NCBI GenBank assembly: GCA_008828725.1
Contig: MEHQ01002695.1
Span: 1 to 64,000, forward strand
DNA length: 64,000 nt
Source: Saccharina japonica
Taxonomy: Eukaryota; Sar; Phaeophyceae; Laminariales; Laminariaceae
Direction: 5' to 3'
This document shows, piece after piece, positions 11,937 through 23,345 of the stretch (positions within the stretch are counted from its first letter, which is position 1; every line of letters begins with the position of its first letter). Both the position numbers and the translations under genes were made by a program. The notes beneath the pieces were generated by a model, which saw only the letters and a program-made list of their open reading frames with translations, was not told the origin of the DNA and ran no database searches.

Positions 11937-12350
11937 AAACGATTTCTGAAATGATACAGATTTTACGAAATACGAGCAAAAAGACAATACAAATAAAAAC
12001 GAATTCTGAAATGATTCAGATTTCTTAGTTTGCATTTTTCTCTGTACAAGGTTTTTGCGCTGACACGCATCGCTTAACAATAAATGTTGGTGGGTGGTGT
12101 TGGTGATTGTAGGACTACCAGCCCAGGGACCAACCGACCTGATACCTGATACAGATTTTACAAAATACGAGCAAAAAGATCATACAACAAAAACGAATTA
12201 TGAAATGATTCAGATGTATTTGTTTACTGGTACATTTTTCTCTGTACTCGTACAAGGTTTTTGCGCTGACACGCATCGCTTAATTAACAGTAAATGTTGG
12301 TGGGTGGTGTTGGTGATTGTGGGACTACCAGCCGAGGGACCAACCGACCA
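11937..12350. repeat. Tandem pair, about 205 bp each
   Basis: ACAGATTTTACGAAATACGAG and a later GAAATGATTCAGAT, followed by TACAAGGTTTTTGCGCTGAC and TAAATGTTGGTGGGTGG, occur twice in a row; the second unit leads into repeat E copy 2. Confidence 0.75.
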
Positions 12351-12582
12351 ACCCAGTAAATCTCTCACCCACCACGCACACCCATCAATTACCTGCCGGT
12401 CAGTAAAAAAAGGTTTATGTGCTGACCCAAATCGCTTAGAATAAAAAACGATCCCATCAATGACAATTAATTGCAGGAACACAGCAAAAAGAGAAGAGCC
12501 GCCAACGCAGTAGCTTAATGCAGTTAGGAGTTTGACCACTTGAAGGCGTCTGTCACGCTCCTCATTCCCACCGTTCTTGTAA
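12251..12582. repeat. Dispersed repeat E, copy 2
   Basis: See copy at 10285. It ends at CGTTCTTGTA, directly followed by family C sequence. Confidence 0.8.
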
Positions 12583-13895
12583 TGCTGTGCCTAACACAGA
12601 CGTTCAGGATAGATTCGGGCAATTGTCAATTGACGTGATGGCTTTGGTTGGCTGTTCTTTTTCACTGTGTGCCCGCGGACTGTCATTCCGGCAGCACTTC
12701 AGACAGCAGCTGCGTGCTCCATCTTGTTCCCACGCCTACCGTGTGTTTTTGTACAGACAGCACTTCAGACAGTAGTTACGCTGTAGTCGGCAAATTCATT
12801 GGTAAAGAGTGGGAGGGGGGGGGGGGGACGATGCTGCTGTAGTCGAATGGAGATTGCGGGCGTGTAGTTCAGTTTTGGACACGCATAACATGCTGTAGGG
12901 ATTTTAGGTGTACCTCTTCGGACTTGTGTATCCTTTCCCTGCTAAGTGTACGTGTTCTTTAGGATTCTCTGATGGCTCTAGCACTTTTGTGACCAAGGGC
13001 CGTGATCTTGCTAGATCAGACTATGTGTGTTCTTCACATTAAACCTTCCTTTCTACCCGTCGACATCCAGCACACCCAGTGTCCGTGCCGATTCATCATC
13101 CTAAAAAGGTACCAGTTCTGTGGTCACAAAACTACGACACAGAGATACTACGCTCAGTGCAGTAAGCAGAGCAGACAATGCAATGCCATATACGACAGGC
13201 AAGACCTACCCTGCTAGCAATCCAGGTGCATGCAAGAGAAAAAAAAGAGAAAAGAAAGAAAAAAGCGAAAAGGAAAAATAATAGAAAGTAAACATACTGA
13301 AGCAAATCAACAATCAAGCAACCAAACAAAAGCATGACAAAATGAAAAAAAAAAAAAAAAAAAAATGTCGTGCTTCTCCCAGATGAGATGCGACATCTAG
13401 TTAAAAGAAACCAAATGAAATGAAATGAACCGAAAAAAAAAAACAGTGCCAACAAAGCAAGACTAAGAACGACAGGAAAAGACAGGCAGCCAGAGCACAC
13501 CAAAAGTACCTTCCAGCCAGCTGAGGCAGGTTTGTGCCCTTAGTACAGGCAGGTTCTACCAGCTAGTCGGTCTGGTACTGGTACCTACTCTGTTTGCCGT
13601 CTCTTCCCTGCTTTCGTCCGCCGCGGTTTCCCTACGAACCCCCCCACCCTCTGTCTCCATTCCCTTGGGCGCCACCCATACAACGGATAATACGTGGCAC
13701 TTCCTACTCAGTTCCGTTTCGTCCTTGTGCCTCACACGAGAGTCCAGGAAAGAGAAGAGGAAGTAACAAAAAACAAAATGTATACGTACGTAGCTAAGCA
13801 GCCAAAGAAAGTCCTAGGAAAATACGTAGGGATTAGCAACTGAAACGAGTTTAATGTGAAGATAACAACAACAACAACTTACGGATTTTATATGT
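12583..13895 (+). mobile_element. Family C LINE-like 3' end, copy 1, interrupted
   Basis: 12583-13024 and 13828-13895 together match the uninterrupted copy at about 21005-21508. They include GGCAGCACTTCAGACAGCAG, a G run and TTAGCAACTGAAACG, and end in TTTAATGTGAAGA with a CAA tail. LINE A copy 2 sits between them at GACTAT|AGGG. Confidence 0.8.
13025..13827 (-). mobile_element. LINE A 3' end, copy 2, inserted in family C
   Basis: Same content and same 5' boundary (near CGTATTTTCCTAGGAC on the minus strand) as copy 1 at 8041-8812. It is in opposite orientation to its host repeat, and contains an A run at 13347-13364. Confidence 0.82.
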
Positions 13896-14162
13896 CCTCA
13901 TGTAGGATGTACATCCCGTATGAGGGGGACACAATCTGAGGCTGTAGAGTTCAGGAAGTGTGTGTCTATTTGTGGGGGGAGAAATAATTTAAAATAAATT
14001 ATAATAAAAAAAAACAATTAAACATATATATGATATCCGTATTTTATATATGCTATGGATGTGTACGTAGACATACCAGGTGGTGATAATGGTTGAATCG
14101 AGCGAAATGAAAGAGAAAAGTTAAAAATAACTATTGGAAGAAATCGAAGTATCTCCGAACAG

Positions 14163-14340
14163 AGTCGACGAGGGAAGAAAGTGCTGAAATCTTCTCGCGA
14201 TAAAAACACAAGGCACGTATACACCGTAGTGGGGAGGGGGGAGAAGAGCCCACTTAGTGACCCCAAGTCTGAGTTACGACTAAAGAGGGAGAGAGAGAAA
14301 AATTGTGAAGATAATGAATGGGATGGGCAAAAAAAAGGAG
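14163..14340 (+). mobile_element. SINE D body and tail
   Basis: GAGTCGACGAGGGAAGAAAG, CTTCTCGCGATAAAAACAC and AGTCTGAGTTACGAC, then AAGATAATGAATGGGATGGG and A8. Head not recognised. Confidence 0.7.
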
Positions 14341-14729
14341 TATTCATATAGTGCGTACTGCTGCTGTTGTTTTGTTTACAACATAACGTGTTTTGTTTGC
14401 AACAAAATGGCGGCCGCAGCAGCCAGCATTGATGTTCGAGATAAACACGTAAAATATACTCGTCGTATGGTGCTATCATTTAGGGCCATGTAAATTTAAA
14501 TTTACGTCCAAAAATGGTTGGAAGCAAATGAGCATATTGACATTTCACAGGTGTACCGGGTCATTATCCCTCAAAACACCGAAAACGGGCACGATATGTT
14601 TGTATCCAATCGCGTGCCCGTAGGGATTGTTTTCTGTTTTCGACTCGATTTAGGTTATTACGATATAATATCGGTAGTTATACAGCAGCAGTAGTACACA
14701 GAGCCATGAACTGCTGCGACTGCCTGGAG

Positions 14730-16160
14730 AGTGGAGAGTGCCTTTCTGTTGTGCTTCGGCTGCCTGTCTGTGTTTTCCTTTCGGCTTAGTCTTGCTCTGT
14801 GTTGTATTGTTTATTTATTGAAATGTTTCTATGTATGCTGGTATAGACTACCGTCACACTTCCTCCGGGGGGGCACGACACTATTTTCTTTTTTCTTTCT
14901 CCCATTTTCTTTTCTCTTATTTTCTTTTCTTTCTTGTTTCCTCTCGTTCTATGTTATAGGAACTCGCCTAGCTGGGCAGGTTTGTTTTACTCGTACGAGT
15001 AGTCACATTCATTTTTTCAATTCGCCCTTCTATCGATCTCCTGTCTCGCTCCCTCCACCAAGTGAACACTCCAGTTTGTGTAACATATTATGTCATCGCG
15101 GACCTTTGACTCACGTCCCTAATTTCGACGGGTATAAGGAAATAAAGGGTTTATTGTGTACGTAAAACACACACCACATACTTCGATACGGCACGGTAAA
15201 TAGTTTTTTTGTGAATAGTTCCCTCGCCGGATAAATTCGAATTGCGCCTTATTTAGGATTCATATTTAATAGTGGGGTTTCACGACATTTCTTTTTTTTA
15301 CAATTTCACACCTCACCACCTGTCGTATATGGCGTTGCATTGTCTGCTCTGCTTACTGCACTGAGTGTAGTATCTCTGTGTCGTAGTTTTGTGACCACAG
15401 AACTGGTACCTTTTTAGGATGAAGAATCGGCACGGACACTGGGTGTGCTGGATGTCGACGGGTATGGTAGAAAGGAAGGTTTAAGGGCAGCGGCCAAAAA
15501 CAGGTACACCTGGTCCGTTCGGGGCCAAAAACAGGTACATACTAAAATCAAGTTAAAAACGCACCCCACGAACCTGCCGTTCCTTGCAATGCAAAGTAGA
15601 GTTTTTTTCATGCTCTTCGTGCTCGCCCGGTGGCTACGTATACGAGTAGCTGCTATTAATAGTACGAGGAACGAACGCCTGCTGCTGTATTCTCCCTTCT
15701 CAACTTTTGTGACACCCCTGGTATTCCAAGTCAACCACAATCCCGAAGGGGAGCCTTCTATCTCGTATTATTTCGGCGGAGGTATGCAGGCAGATATGTG
15801 TGTGTGTGTCGCTCGAGTGGCGTGTAGTGCGAGGTGCGAAGGGAGAAGGGGGTCTCCACGTATGTCGGCATTTGTATAGGGGGCATAGGGTGGAACTATG
15901 AAGGGCCTCTGATTGGCTTAAAATTGACAAAAAAAAAAGGTGAAAGTCAAGCAGAGTAGACAAAATCAGGTATACCTGGGTTTTGAAGAGGCAAAAACCG
16001 GTACAACGAGTTTTGGACCAATGGCAGCTCACGTGGAGTGCGTTTTTGACTTGGTATTAAGTATGTACCTGATTTTGGCCGCAAAAGGACGAGGTATACC
16101 TTTTTTTGGCCTCTGCCCAAGGTTTAATGTGAAGAACACACACACACACAGGTGCTGCAC
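14730..16160 (+). mobile_element. LINE A 3' UTR and tail, interrupted by a MITE
   Basis: 14730-15000 resembles the T-rich LINE A 3' UTR. 15325-15484 is a close match to the conserved tail, and 16119-16160 is its end, TTTAATGTGAAGAACAC with (AC)n. A 634-bp element separates the last two. About 300 bp near 15000-15310 is unexplained. Confidence 0.75.
15485..16118. mobile_element. Mutator-like MITE, 634 bp
   Basis: Long TIRs of about 95 bp (15485-15578 and 16023-16118) both begin GGGCAG(C/A)GGCCAAAAA and contain GGCCAAAA-CAGGTACAT and a TTAAAAACGC-like stretch. It is flanked by an exact 9-bp duplication AAGGTTTAA (15476-15484, 16119-16127). The uninterrupted LINE tail at about 29046 has that 9-mer once. 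Long TIRs starting GGG and a 9-bp TSD are typical of Mutator-like elements. No transposase. Confidence 0.88.
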
Positions 16161-16680
16161 GGCGGTGGTGGGATGTGCGATTCGAACTCCATGATCACCT
16201 AACTGTATACCACTTTGTACCGAAATATAAGCGCCGTTTTTAATAAAATGCTAGTGTGTAAAAGGTTTTTATATTTCGGGACATTATAGTATACGATTAT
16301 ATTATATAATAATAGGACAATGTGTAGGAGAACACACGCACACGTATTCGTAGATTCAAAGTCGCATTCGACGGCAACTCTACTACTTGTACTACTTGTA
16401 CTACTGCACCACTATTAATGCTACTGCTGTAGACCACCGACGCGACCGGCAAGCGTAACGACGTATATAGTACATAGCAACTACTACTGTTTGTTGGACA
16501 CTGGGTGCAACATCCACACAAGGAGATACCTGCTGTGTATTTTTGTCGTTCTCGTTAGGACACTGCTGTTTTTGCTGCCGCTGTTGCAGTGCAGTGCGCG
16601 GAGCAGCTGAGAGGCCACCACGGAGTCGGAGCGGCTTACCAGAACCTACTCGTGTATATATACTATCTGTAGTTCTCGAT

Positions 16681-16779
16681 ATGTCATCAGATGTTGTCGA
16701 CGTCGAAGACACTGGGGGGGCCGAACGTCAGCAGCCGGACCAGCTCGTGATGGAGGAGGCATCAGGTGGGCCCCTGTGA
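16681..16779 (+). other. Short acidic frame, MSSDVVDVEDTGG-like
   Basis: 33 codons whose start resembles the frame at 36691 (DVVDVDDAGG), with mostly synonymous differences in the shared block. It could be a first exon or a transposon scrap. Function unknown. Confidence 0.3.
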
Positions 16780-16904
16780 TGTTCCTCTGCTCAATTCAGG
16801 TGGTACGAGTTGCTATTATTTTACCTGGTAGTAGATCTCGGTTGCCTCTTCGTCGTCAGGACATTTTCGATACATCGATGCTTTGATGCAGGCGACCCGC
16901 TTTT

Positions 16905-17000
16905 ACCCCCTGTAACCCATTCAGAACTGAAAAACAATGCCGCACTCTAATTCCAAGTAGTTTGTCCCCAAATTCGTGGGACCAGTTAAGGGGCCCCTTC
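16905..17000. repeat. Repeat G, copy 1
   Basis: TTCAGAACTGAAAAAC, AATTCCAAGTAGTTTGTCCC and CGTGGGACCAGTTAAGGGG match one arm of the foldback at 19963-20125. Confidence 0.65.
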
Positions 17001-17218
17001 AAGACAAAAAACATACTATTAATAGGTACCAGGTAAGAGCACTGCAAACAATTTAGTTCAGTTTTTTTCTTGCAACACTATTTCTGGTATGCTTTCGACC
17101 TTTCATGGCTTCCTATATACCGGGAGCGACATCTCTCCAGTTCAAATGCTCCGATCCACTTCTCCTCGTGAGCACGTTTAGAGAGCATACGGGAACGGTA
17201 GTTGATGAACAACATAGC

Positions 17219-17544
17219 CGGTCGCCCCGGTGGTCTCACTGGTAGCCACGAAGCCTTTTGGGCCGGATGTCAAGGGTTCAATTCTCCTCTTTGAGGTTTT
17301 TATTCTCAAATGACACCGACTGTCGAGAGCGCATATTATAGCCTGGGTAAGCAAAATTCGACGAGAGTTGACGAGAGAAGAAAGTCCTGAAATCTTCTCG
17401 CGATAAAAATGCAAAGCAACAACCGTAGTGGGGGGGGGGAGAGGAGCCTACGTTGTGACCCCCCGGATCTGAGTTACGACGAGGGAGGGTGAAATACGGA
17501 AGTGCGAAGATACTAAATGGGATGGACAAAAAATAAAATAAAAT
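17219..17544 (+). mobile_element. tRNA-derived SINE D, most complete copy
   Basis: The head GGTCGCCCCGGTGGTCTCAC carries an A-box-like TGGTCTCACTGG. GGGTTCAATTCTC at about 17275 is B-box-like, with tRNA spacing. The body (ACTGTCGAGAGCG, then TTCGACGAGAGTTGACGAG, TTCTCGCGATAAAAAT and ATCTGAGTTACGACGAGG) is followed by GGGATGGAC and an A-rich AAATA tail. Length is about 325 bp. RNA polymerase III transcription is expected for the family. Confidence 0.82.
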
Positions 17545-18540
17545 TGTTTGTCTCGGGAGCCCGATCGATCTGCTGTGCCGCCTCTTTTATCACGAAACTG
17601 TAAAGGTGCCTGTTACTCAAACACGACTCTGCATACCCCTGGTGCCCAAAGACGAATAAAAAATGGCAGTTTCACCTGCTGCTGATAAAGTTTTTCGAGG
17701 ACGACGCCGAGCACTACAAGAAACAGCGGGGGCCCGCCGTTAACACGCCAATTTGGCTTCCAGGCTCAAAGTCTTATTTCGTGTGCCCTCCCCAGCAACA
17801 TTTACCGCATTTCTTATATGATGATCCTTATTATTCTCGACTTAAATTGTAGTTTTTCCAGTATTCCTTTTTTCTTACTTATATATGCCGCGAGAACCAC
17901 ATATGTATCACGTTGGCATTGTACAGGTCAGCCGTAACCGACGAGAGCGGCACTACGACACTGTAATACCTTTGATATGAGGGTACTCCCTTGACCTCCC
18001 CAATCAACAAACCTGTAACTCAATCAAGCCTGCCATACACTCTACGTACACCAAGTGTAGACTAGCACTACGCGAATCGACTCGCCCCCAACTAAGCTGC
18101 AAGCTCCGCGTTGCGGACATTCAAGTCTTGTGATGAAACTGTCAAAAACAAACTGTCGAGGAAACAAATAAAGACGAAACAAAAAGATAATAATATCGAC
18201 TGCTGTGACTGGCTGTGATGAGACTTTATTACTTGGTTTACTTTTCTGTGCGGCACTTGCAGCACGGCTGGAAGGTTTTAACCTTTGGCGTTTCTTATTC
18301 CGTGCCACGCTCCGGAACGACCTCATTTCTTGAATTGGATGGAACGACAATCACTGTTGTTTCTTATATAGCGTTTTTCTTATTTCGTTGCCCGGTTTGG
18401 GCTGCCTTTCTTGCACTCAATTTCTCATTTTTATCACAATCTCAGCCTCTGTTTCTTAACATAATATTTCTTAAACGCACTTAGTGACAGCGACTGCAGC
18501 AGTAGTGACAGCGACTACAGCAGTAGTAGTGAGCGGAACA
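17545..18540. other. No gene recognised
   Basis: Unique-looking sequence with short frames only; a small imperfect repeat CAGCAGTAGTGACAGCGACT lies near 18494. Confidence 0.4.
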
Positions 18541-19078
18541 AAGGAGCTATGAGCTCGCTCGAAGGTGGATCAGAAGGCCCCGAAGAGTCGTGGGATCGGT
18601 AGGCTTGGCATGGAATGTTGAGTGCGTTCTTTTCTTGCTTCGGCACAATTGTATTCGGTCGACAAGCTTCGTCGGATCAACAAGGTTCCTTCCTTCTTTT
18701 AGCAGACAGATCGATAGACCCCAGGTAGGTATCTTCGACCCTTATGTATAGCCTTGCAACGATAATCCATCAGGGAAACCAACTGCTGACCCTGCCTGGT
18801 GTCATTGGCAGCTTGCCTTCCCACACAAGTCCCACATGCTTCAGTACACGTCGTGTACGTCACTGTCGGCGACATCGCGAACAGTGTTCGACACCCACAT
18901 ATTACAACGTGCCAACGCAGAACAATCATACAAGGTAAAATATTTCGCACGAGGGATGTATGTGTGGTGTCATGTTGCGTTATTCGACTCGATGTGAGTG
19001 TTTGCGCCTCTCCGGTACTCTTTCACACAAATCACATACATACGTACACCGATACACGCTGGATACACTGAAGAACAA
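18540..19078 (-). repeat. Repeat J, copy 1, with Cys-rich frame
   Basis: The minus-strand frame within 18699-18950 includes CTEACGTCVGRQAANDTRQG and YRCKAIHKGRRYLPG. The same sequence, inverted, lies at about 38615-39140. The Cys spacing suggests a zinc-binding segment, but I do not recognise the family. Confidence 0.65.
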
Positions 19079-19084
19079 AATGTT

Positions 19085-19579
19085 GCATTAATTAGGTGTT
19101 GCGCTGTTGCGCTGGCGCAATATTTGTTTAAAATAATCGTTTTGCGCAACAGCCGCCGCGAGGCTGGTTGCGCGCAGCGCAACACGCGTTTCAGGGCTCT
19201 CAACTTTTTTGGGTGCAGGCGATAATTTTTGTTGAGCGTTTTTTTCTCGCCGGGGGCGAGAAAAAAATTGGGGGGTCTTTTTTCTTGGTGATTAGTCGTA
19301 ATTGAACATCTTTTAGGCCCCTTGTCCTAGTCGCCATAGTCAAAAACAAAAATTAGGCACTTTTTGTTATTCGCCGTAGCCAAAAGTAAATTGAATGGCT
19401 TTTTACTTAGGTAGTTTTGAAGCGTATATTCGCGCATAGATACCAATTTTTTCGCCTCCAGCGGCCCTCCGGGGGCCCTCCGGGGGCCCCTGCGGGGGGC
19501 TTGCGCGCCTGCGGCGCGCAACACGCGCCACCGGCGTGTTGCGCTGCGCGTAAGAGACGCCGAACCACTAATTAATGCC
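19085..19579. mobile_element. Possible MITE with GCATTAATTAG ends
   Basis: GCATTAATTAGGTG at the left and CACTAATTAATGC at the right are inverted, each followed inward by GTTGCGCTG-like GC-rich sequence. A 13-bp hairpin (TTTTCTCGCC / GGCGAGAAAA) lies near 19239-19267. No target duplication was seen. Confidence 0.5.
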
Positions 19580-19962
19580 CTGCTTGACACGGTCGATTCC
19601 CGTGGTCACAGGCTAACTTACCCATAAAAGGTATACTGAAATAAAAGTGGAACCCGAAGGGTCCGCAAAACGATCAAAGTCAGTCAAACACAGATAGTCT
19701 TGAGCCCTCCGCTCCCCTCTACACGCTATATGTGAAGGTAAAAAGGTGTATGATACCCGATTCCACGGCCGCCCCTGGATATGGTGCTATTGTATACCTA
19801 GTACCAGGTATACCAGAAATAGCACTGCTGTAAAAACGACCAAAAATATTTTTTTCCAAAACACTCGAGTGCTCTTTTTTTTTTTGTTACCGAAGAGGCC
19901 CCTTTCCATTGTGCGTCGGGCCCGAGGGTCCGTTCTCAGCAAAGACCGCCGTACCGTTTCAA

Positions 19963-20125
19963 CCCTGTCAGAAATGCAAAACGTGTCCCACGATAATTCC
20001 AAGTAATTTTCTCCAAAAACGGGGGACCGGTTCTTGACCCCTTAAAAAATGGTCCCACGTATTTGGGGACAAAACTACTCGGAATTTGTGTGGGGTAAGT
20101 TTTTCAGGTCTGAATGCATTATTTA
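19963..20125. repeat. Repeat G, foldback copy
   Basis: Two arms of about 70 bp around 20043: AATTCCAAGTAATTTTCTCC with GGGGGACCGG, and its inverse with GGTCCCACGTATTTGGGGAC. Related to 16905-17000. Confidence 0.65.
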
Positions 20126-20144
20126 CGGTGGCCCAGTGGAACTT

Positions 20145-21508
20145 CCCTTTTTCCCCTCGCTGCCTCGGCAAGGTCTTTGCTTTGGCATGGCCCATAGCGA
20201 GGGGGGGGGTCTTTCTAGCGAGCAAGGCTAGACTCACCCTCAAGCGGACCGATACCTTCTTGCTGCTGCGCACCCGCCGCGAAGCGTGTGCAGCGGTAGA
20301 GTTGGATCGGCACTGGTGCGTCAGGCGCAAAAGTCCAGATGCACGGGCCTTTTTGGCCGTCGGTGTAGACAGCAATGTCCATCTCACTTTTGTGCGCGGA
20401 GGCAGACGCCATCAGAAAGGTGGACGGACACTACGTACACAGCCCTAGGTATGTTTGCTAGAGGGAGCTGTACTGTCTCAGTAACCTGGCTTCGCCATCA
20501 AAGGAGGAGGGAGCGTGTGGCGACGAGCTGTTGTTGGACTGGTCAATCCCTTCAGCGCGAGAATTTTTATTTTTCAGACCAAGCACCCTGAGTGCAACGA
20601 GAGAGAAAGCGAGGAGCCGACTGGGAAGGACAGCAACGAGAGCGTGTACGGACGGAGCGGGTCGAGTGTGGTCGTGCTAGGACTGGCCGAGCGGCACCGG
20701 AGCGGCGCGCCTGAGCAGCAGCACAGCAGCGCGCCGGCGCAGCAGCACAGCAGCGCACAGGAGAAGCGATCCGGAGCACGGACGACATCGACCCGTGACG
20801 GACGAACATTATTGTTTTTCTGTTTTCTGTTGACAAATTCTTCGCTTTTTCCCCCGAATGTTGTTGTTGGGTCGGTGTGGATGACGTCACTGGTTTTGTA
20901 GAGAGACGCGGCAGAGATGGCGCGGACACCCCGGGTGCCTTCATTGTGTGCCTGATCGTGGAAGACCCCTTCGATGTGGAACGATTCCTAATCAGTGTCG
21001 ATGTTTATAATGCTGTGCCTAACACAGACCGTTCAGGATAGATTCGGGCAATTGTCAATTGACGTGATGGCTTTGGTTGGCTGTTCTTTTTCACTGTGTG
21101 CCCGCGGACTGTCATTCCGGCAGCACTTCAGGCAGCAGCTGCGTGCTCCATCTTGTTCCCACGCCTACCGTTTGTTTTTGTACAGACAGCACTTCAGACA
21201 GTAGTTACGCTGTAGTCGGCAAATTCATTGGTAAAGAGTGGGAGGGGGGGGGGGGGGGCGATGCTGCTGTAGTCGAATGGAGATTGCGGGCGTGTAGTTC
21301 AGTTTTGGACACGCATAACATGCTGCAGGGATTTTAGGTGTACCTCTTCGGACTTGTGTATCCTTTCCCTGCTAAGTGTACGTGTTCTTTAGGATTCTCT
21401 GATGGCTCTAGCACTTTTGTGACCACGGGCCGTGATCTTGCTAGATCAGACTATAGGGATTAGCAACTGAAACGAGTTTAATGTGAAGAAAAACAACAAC
21501 AACAACAA
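20145..21508 (+). mobile_element. Family C LINE-like element, copy 2, longest
   Basis: About 1.36 kb, matching the reverse complement of about 27391-28745. No complete ORF. It contains two AGCAGCACAGCAGCGC units near 20716 and a G run near 21243. The 3' end TTTAATGTGAAGA plus CAA repeats has the form of a non-LTR retrotransposon tail and matches the LINE A terminus. Confidence 0.75.
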
Positions 21509-22149
21509 TTGTTAATAGGCCCGGCGGATATACTTTTATTCGTATCTTCCCAGTTGTGTTTTTAAAATTGAGGCCATTTTTTCCATTTTTTATAGAAAAA
21601 ACTACAGAACAGCAGTATAATCCGGACTAATGAACACAAACACAGGCGTACACAGAGACCACAAAAATCCTCGGTTGGGTTCCACGGATAGCTGTCGGCT
21701 CCAGCTTTCCAACGATGCCACTTGAAGCCGAAAGTATCGGGTTGCAAACGAGGTAGAGGTGGACGCGTGAAGTTGGGGTGCAGCTCTTCGGACGCTTGTA
21801 TCTCATGAACAAAAGCTATTATCGCAAAAGTAGGTTATGACGTTTACAGCCCTAATCGTGAGCTTTCCAGCGATGCCAAATAAGCATATTTCCTACGAGA
21901 ATGTGGGTCGGGACTAGAGGTGGGCACCTTTTAAGAAAAAAACCGGTTTAAACCGGTTTTTGGAAACCCAGCAGGCGTGTCCGAGTAGACGGTTTTTGGC
22001 AAAAAAAAACGCGTTTTTTTCGGCCGGTTTAAACCGGTTAACCGAAAACCGGTTTAAACCGGAAAAAACCGCGGTTAACCGGTTTAAACCGACAGAATCG
22101 GACCGATTCTTGACTGATTACACTGCTACGTACAGCAGTAGTAATATAG

Positions 22150-23050
22150 TACGGGTCGAAAATGACTTGGTTCTAGTGTCTGAATGACTTGGTAATTGCA
22201 TGTGGGCCGAGAACGATTATTTTTTATGCCGGAGATATAAATTGACTTGATTTGAGTGTAGGTATTGCCACGTGTTTTATGGCTGGGTGAGACACAGAGT
22301 ATCCCCATGCAGGTTTGTCTATTGAGCATCCTTGGTGTTCTCACTTTCCGTAGAATCAAGCGTAGAAGAGAAGAAGCATGTTTTGTTAATACCCGAGCCA
22401 GATGACATCTGCCCCGGGACGGGCTTCAAGTATGGCCCTCCGATCTCGTAAATACCCCGAATACGAATGCCATCCAAGTTATACGAAACCGGACCAATTA
22501 CCTATATGAGGTAATTACCGGCCTCCCAAGCCCATATCATACCATTACAGTATCCGATTTGACTTGGTTTTTGTGTGCGGGTCGAAAAATACTTCGTTTA
22601 GTGTATGTGGTTGAAAACTACTTGGTTCTAGTGTGGGGGCATCGAAATTGTCTTTGTTTGAGAATAAATATCGAAATTGACATGGTTTTAGTGTTGGGGT
22701 TGAAATTTTAACTTTTTTTTTGTGTGGGGGATTGAAATATGATTGATTTTGTGCGGGGATAGTAATTGGCTTGAGTTTTGTGCGGGAGGTCGAAATTGAT
22801 TTGGGTTTTTGTGTCAGGGCCGAAAATGACTTGATTTTAGTCCATGGATGGAAATTGACTGTTTTTTGTGTCAGGGCCGAAAAATACTTGGTTTTAGTGT
22901 AGGGGCATCGATTGCCTTGGGTTTTCCACTGGGATCGACATTGACTTGATTTTAGTGTTAGGGTCAAAACTAACTTGATTTTGTGTCATCGAAATTGACT
23001 TGGTTTTTGTTCGGGGGGTCTAAGTTGACTTGGTTTTTTGTGTGCGGGCC
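22150..23050. repeat. Degenerate minisatellite inside the hAT element
   Basis: Units of about 37-60 bp on the theme TCGAAATTGACTTGGTTTTAG followed by TGTGNGGG. The minus strand gives a repetitive frame (FSALTQK-like) without coding value. Confidence 0.75.
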
Positions 23051-23055
23051 AAGGG

Positions 23056-23345
23056 TGCACAAAAAAAAAAGAAAACGACACCACACACCTAGGAAGGTCA
23101 GAATGAAAAACAAACCGGATCGCTGTGATCACAGGACGAAATGAGCAAAAAACATTTTTTTTTCGTTTTTTGTTCCCTTTTTTTTACTTGGTTTTAGAGA
23201 CCCCCCCTATTTTTTTTCGCTGGTCGGGGGGTAATTAAAAAAAACTTGACTTATTGTTTTCTGGGATCACAACGGTCCGGTTTCTTCCCTCCAATAAGGG
23301 GGGGGGGGTGTGTCGGTGCTCGATACTTTTCCCTATGTGACGGTT
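23056..23345. mobile_element. Diverged copy of the foldback hAT element seen at 29323
   Basis: Shares CTAGGAAGGTCAGAATG, ACAAACCGGATCGCTGTGAT and CTTGGTTTTAGAGACCCCCC with the left arm at 29370-29470. The right arm is decayed. Confidence 0.65.

Noticed and set aside
16160-16205. tRNA gene suggested by GATTCGAACTCC (minus-strand B box)
   Set aside because: No A box or acceptor stem partner at tRNA distance; likely a chance match or SINE scrap.
20215-20412. RNase H-like peptide DIAVYTDGQKG in antisense of family C
   Set aside because: It is on the strand opposite to the family's 3' tail, is very short, and no other RNase H motif follows.
22545-22967. 140-codon minus frame with repeating FSALTQK
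   Set aside because: Translation of the minisatellite inside the hAT-like element.
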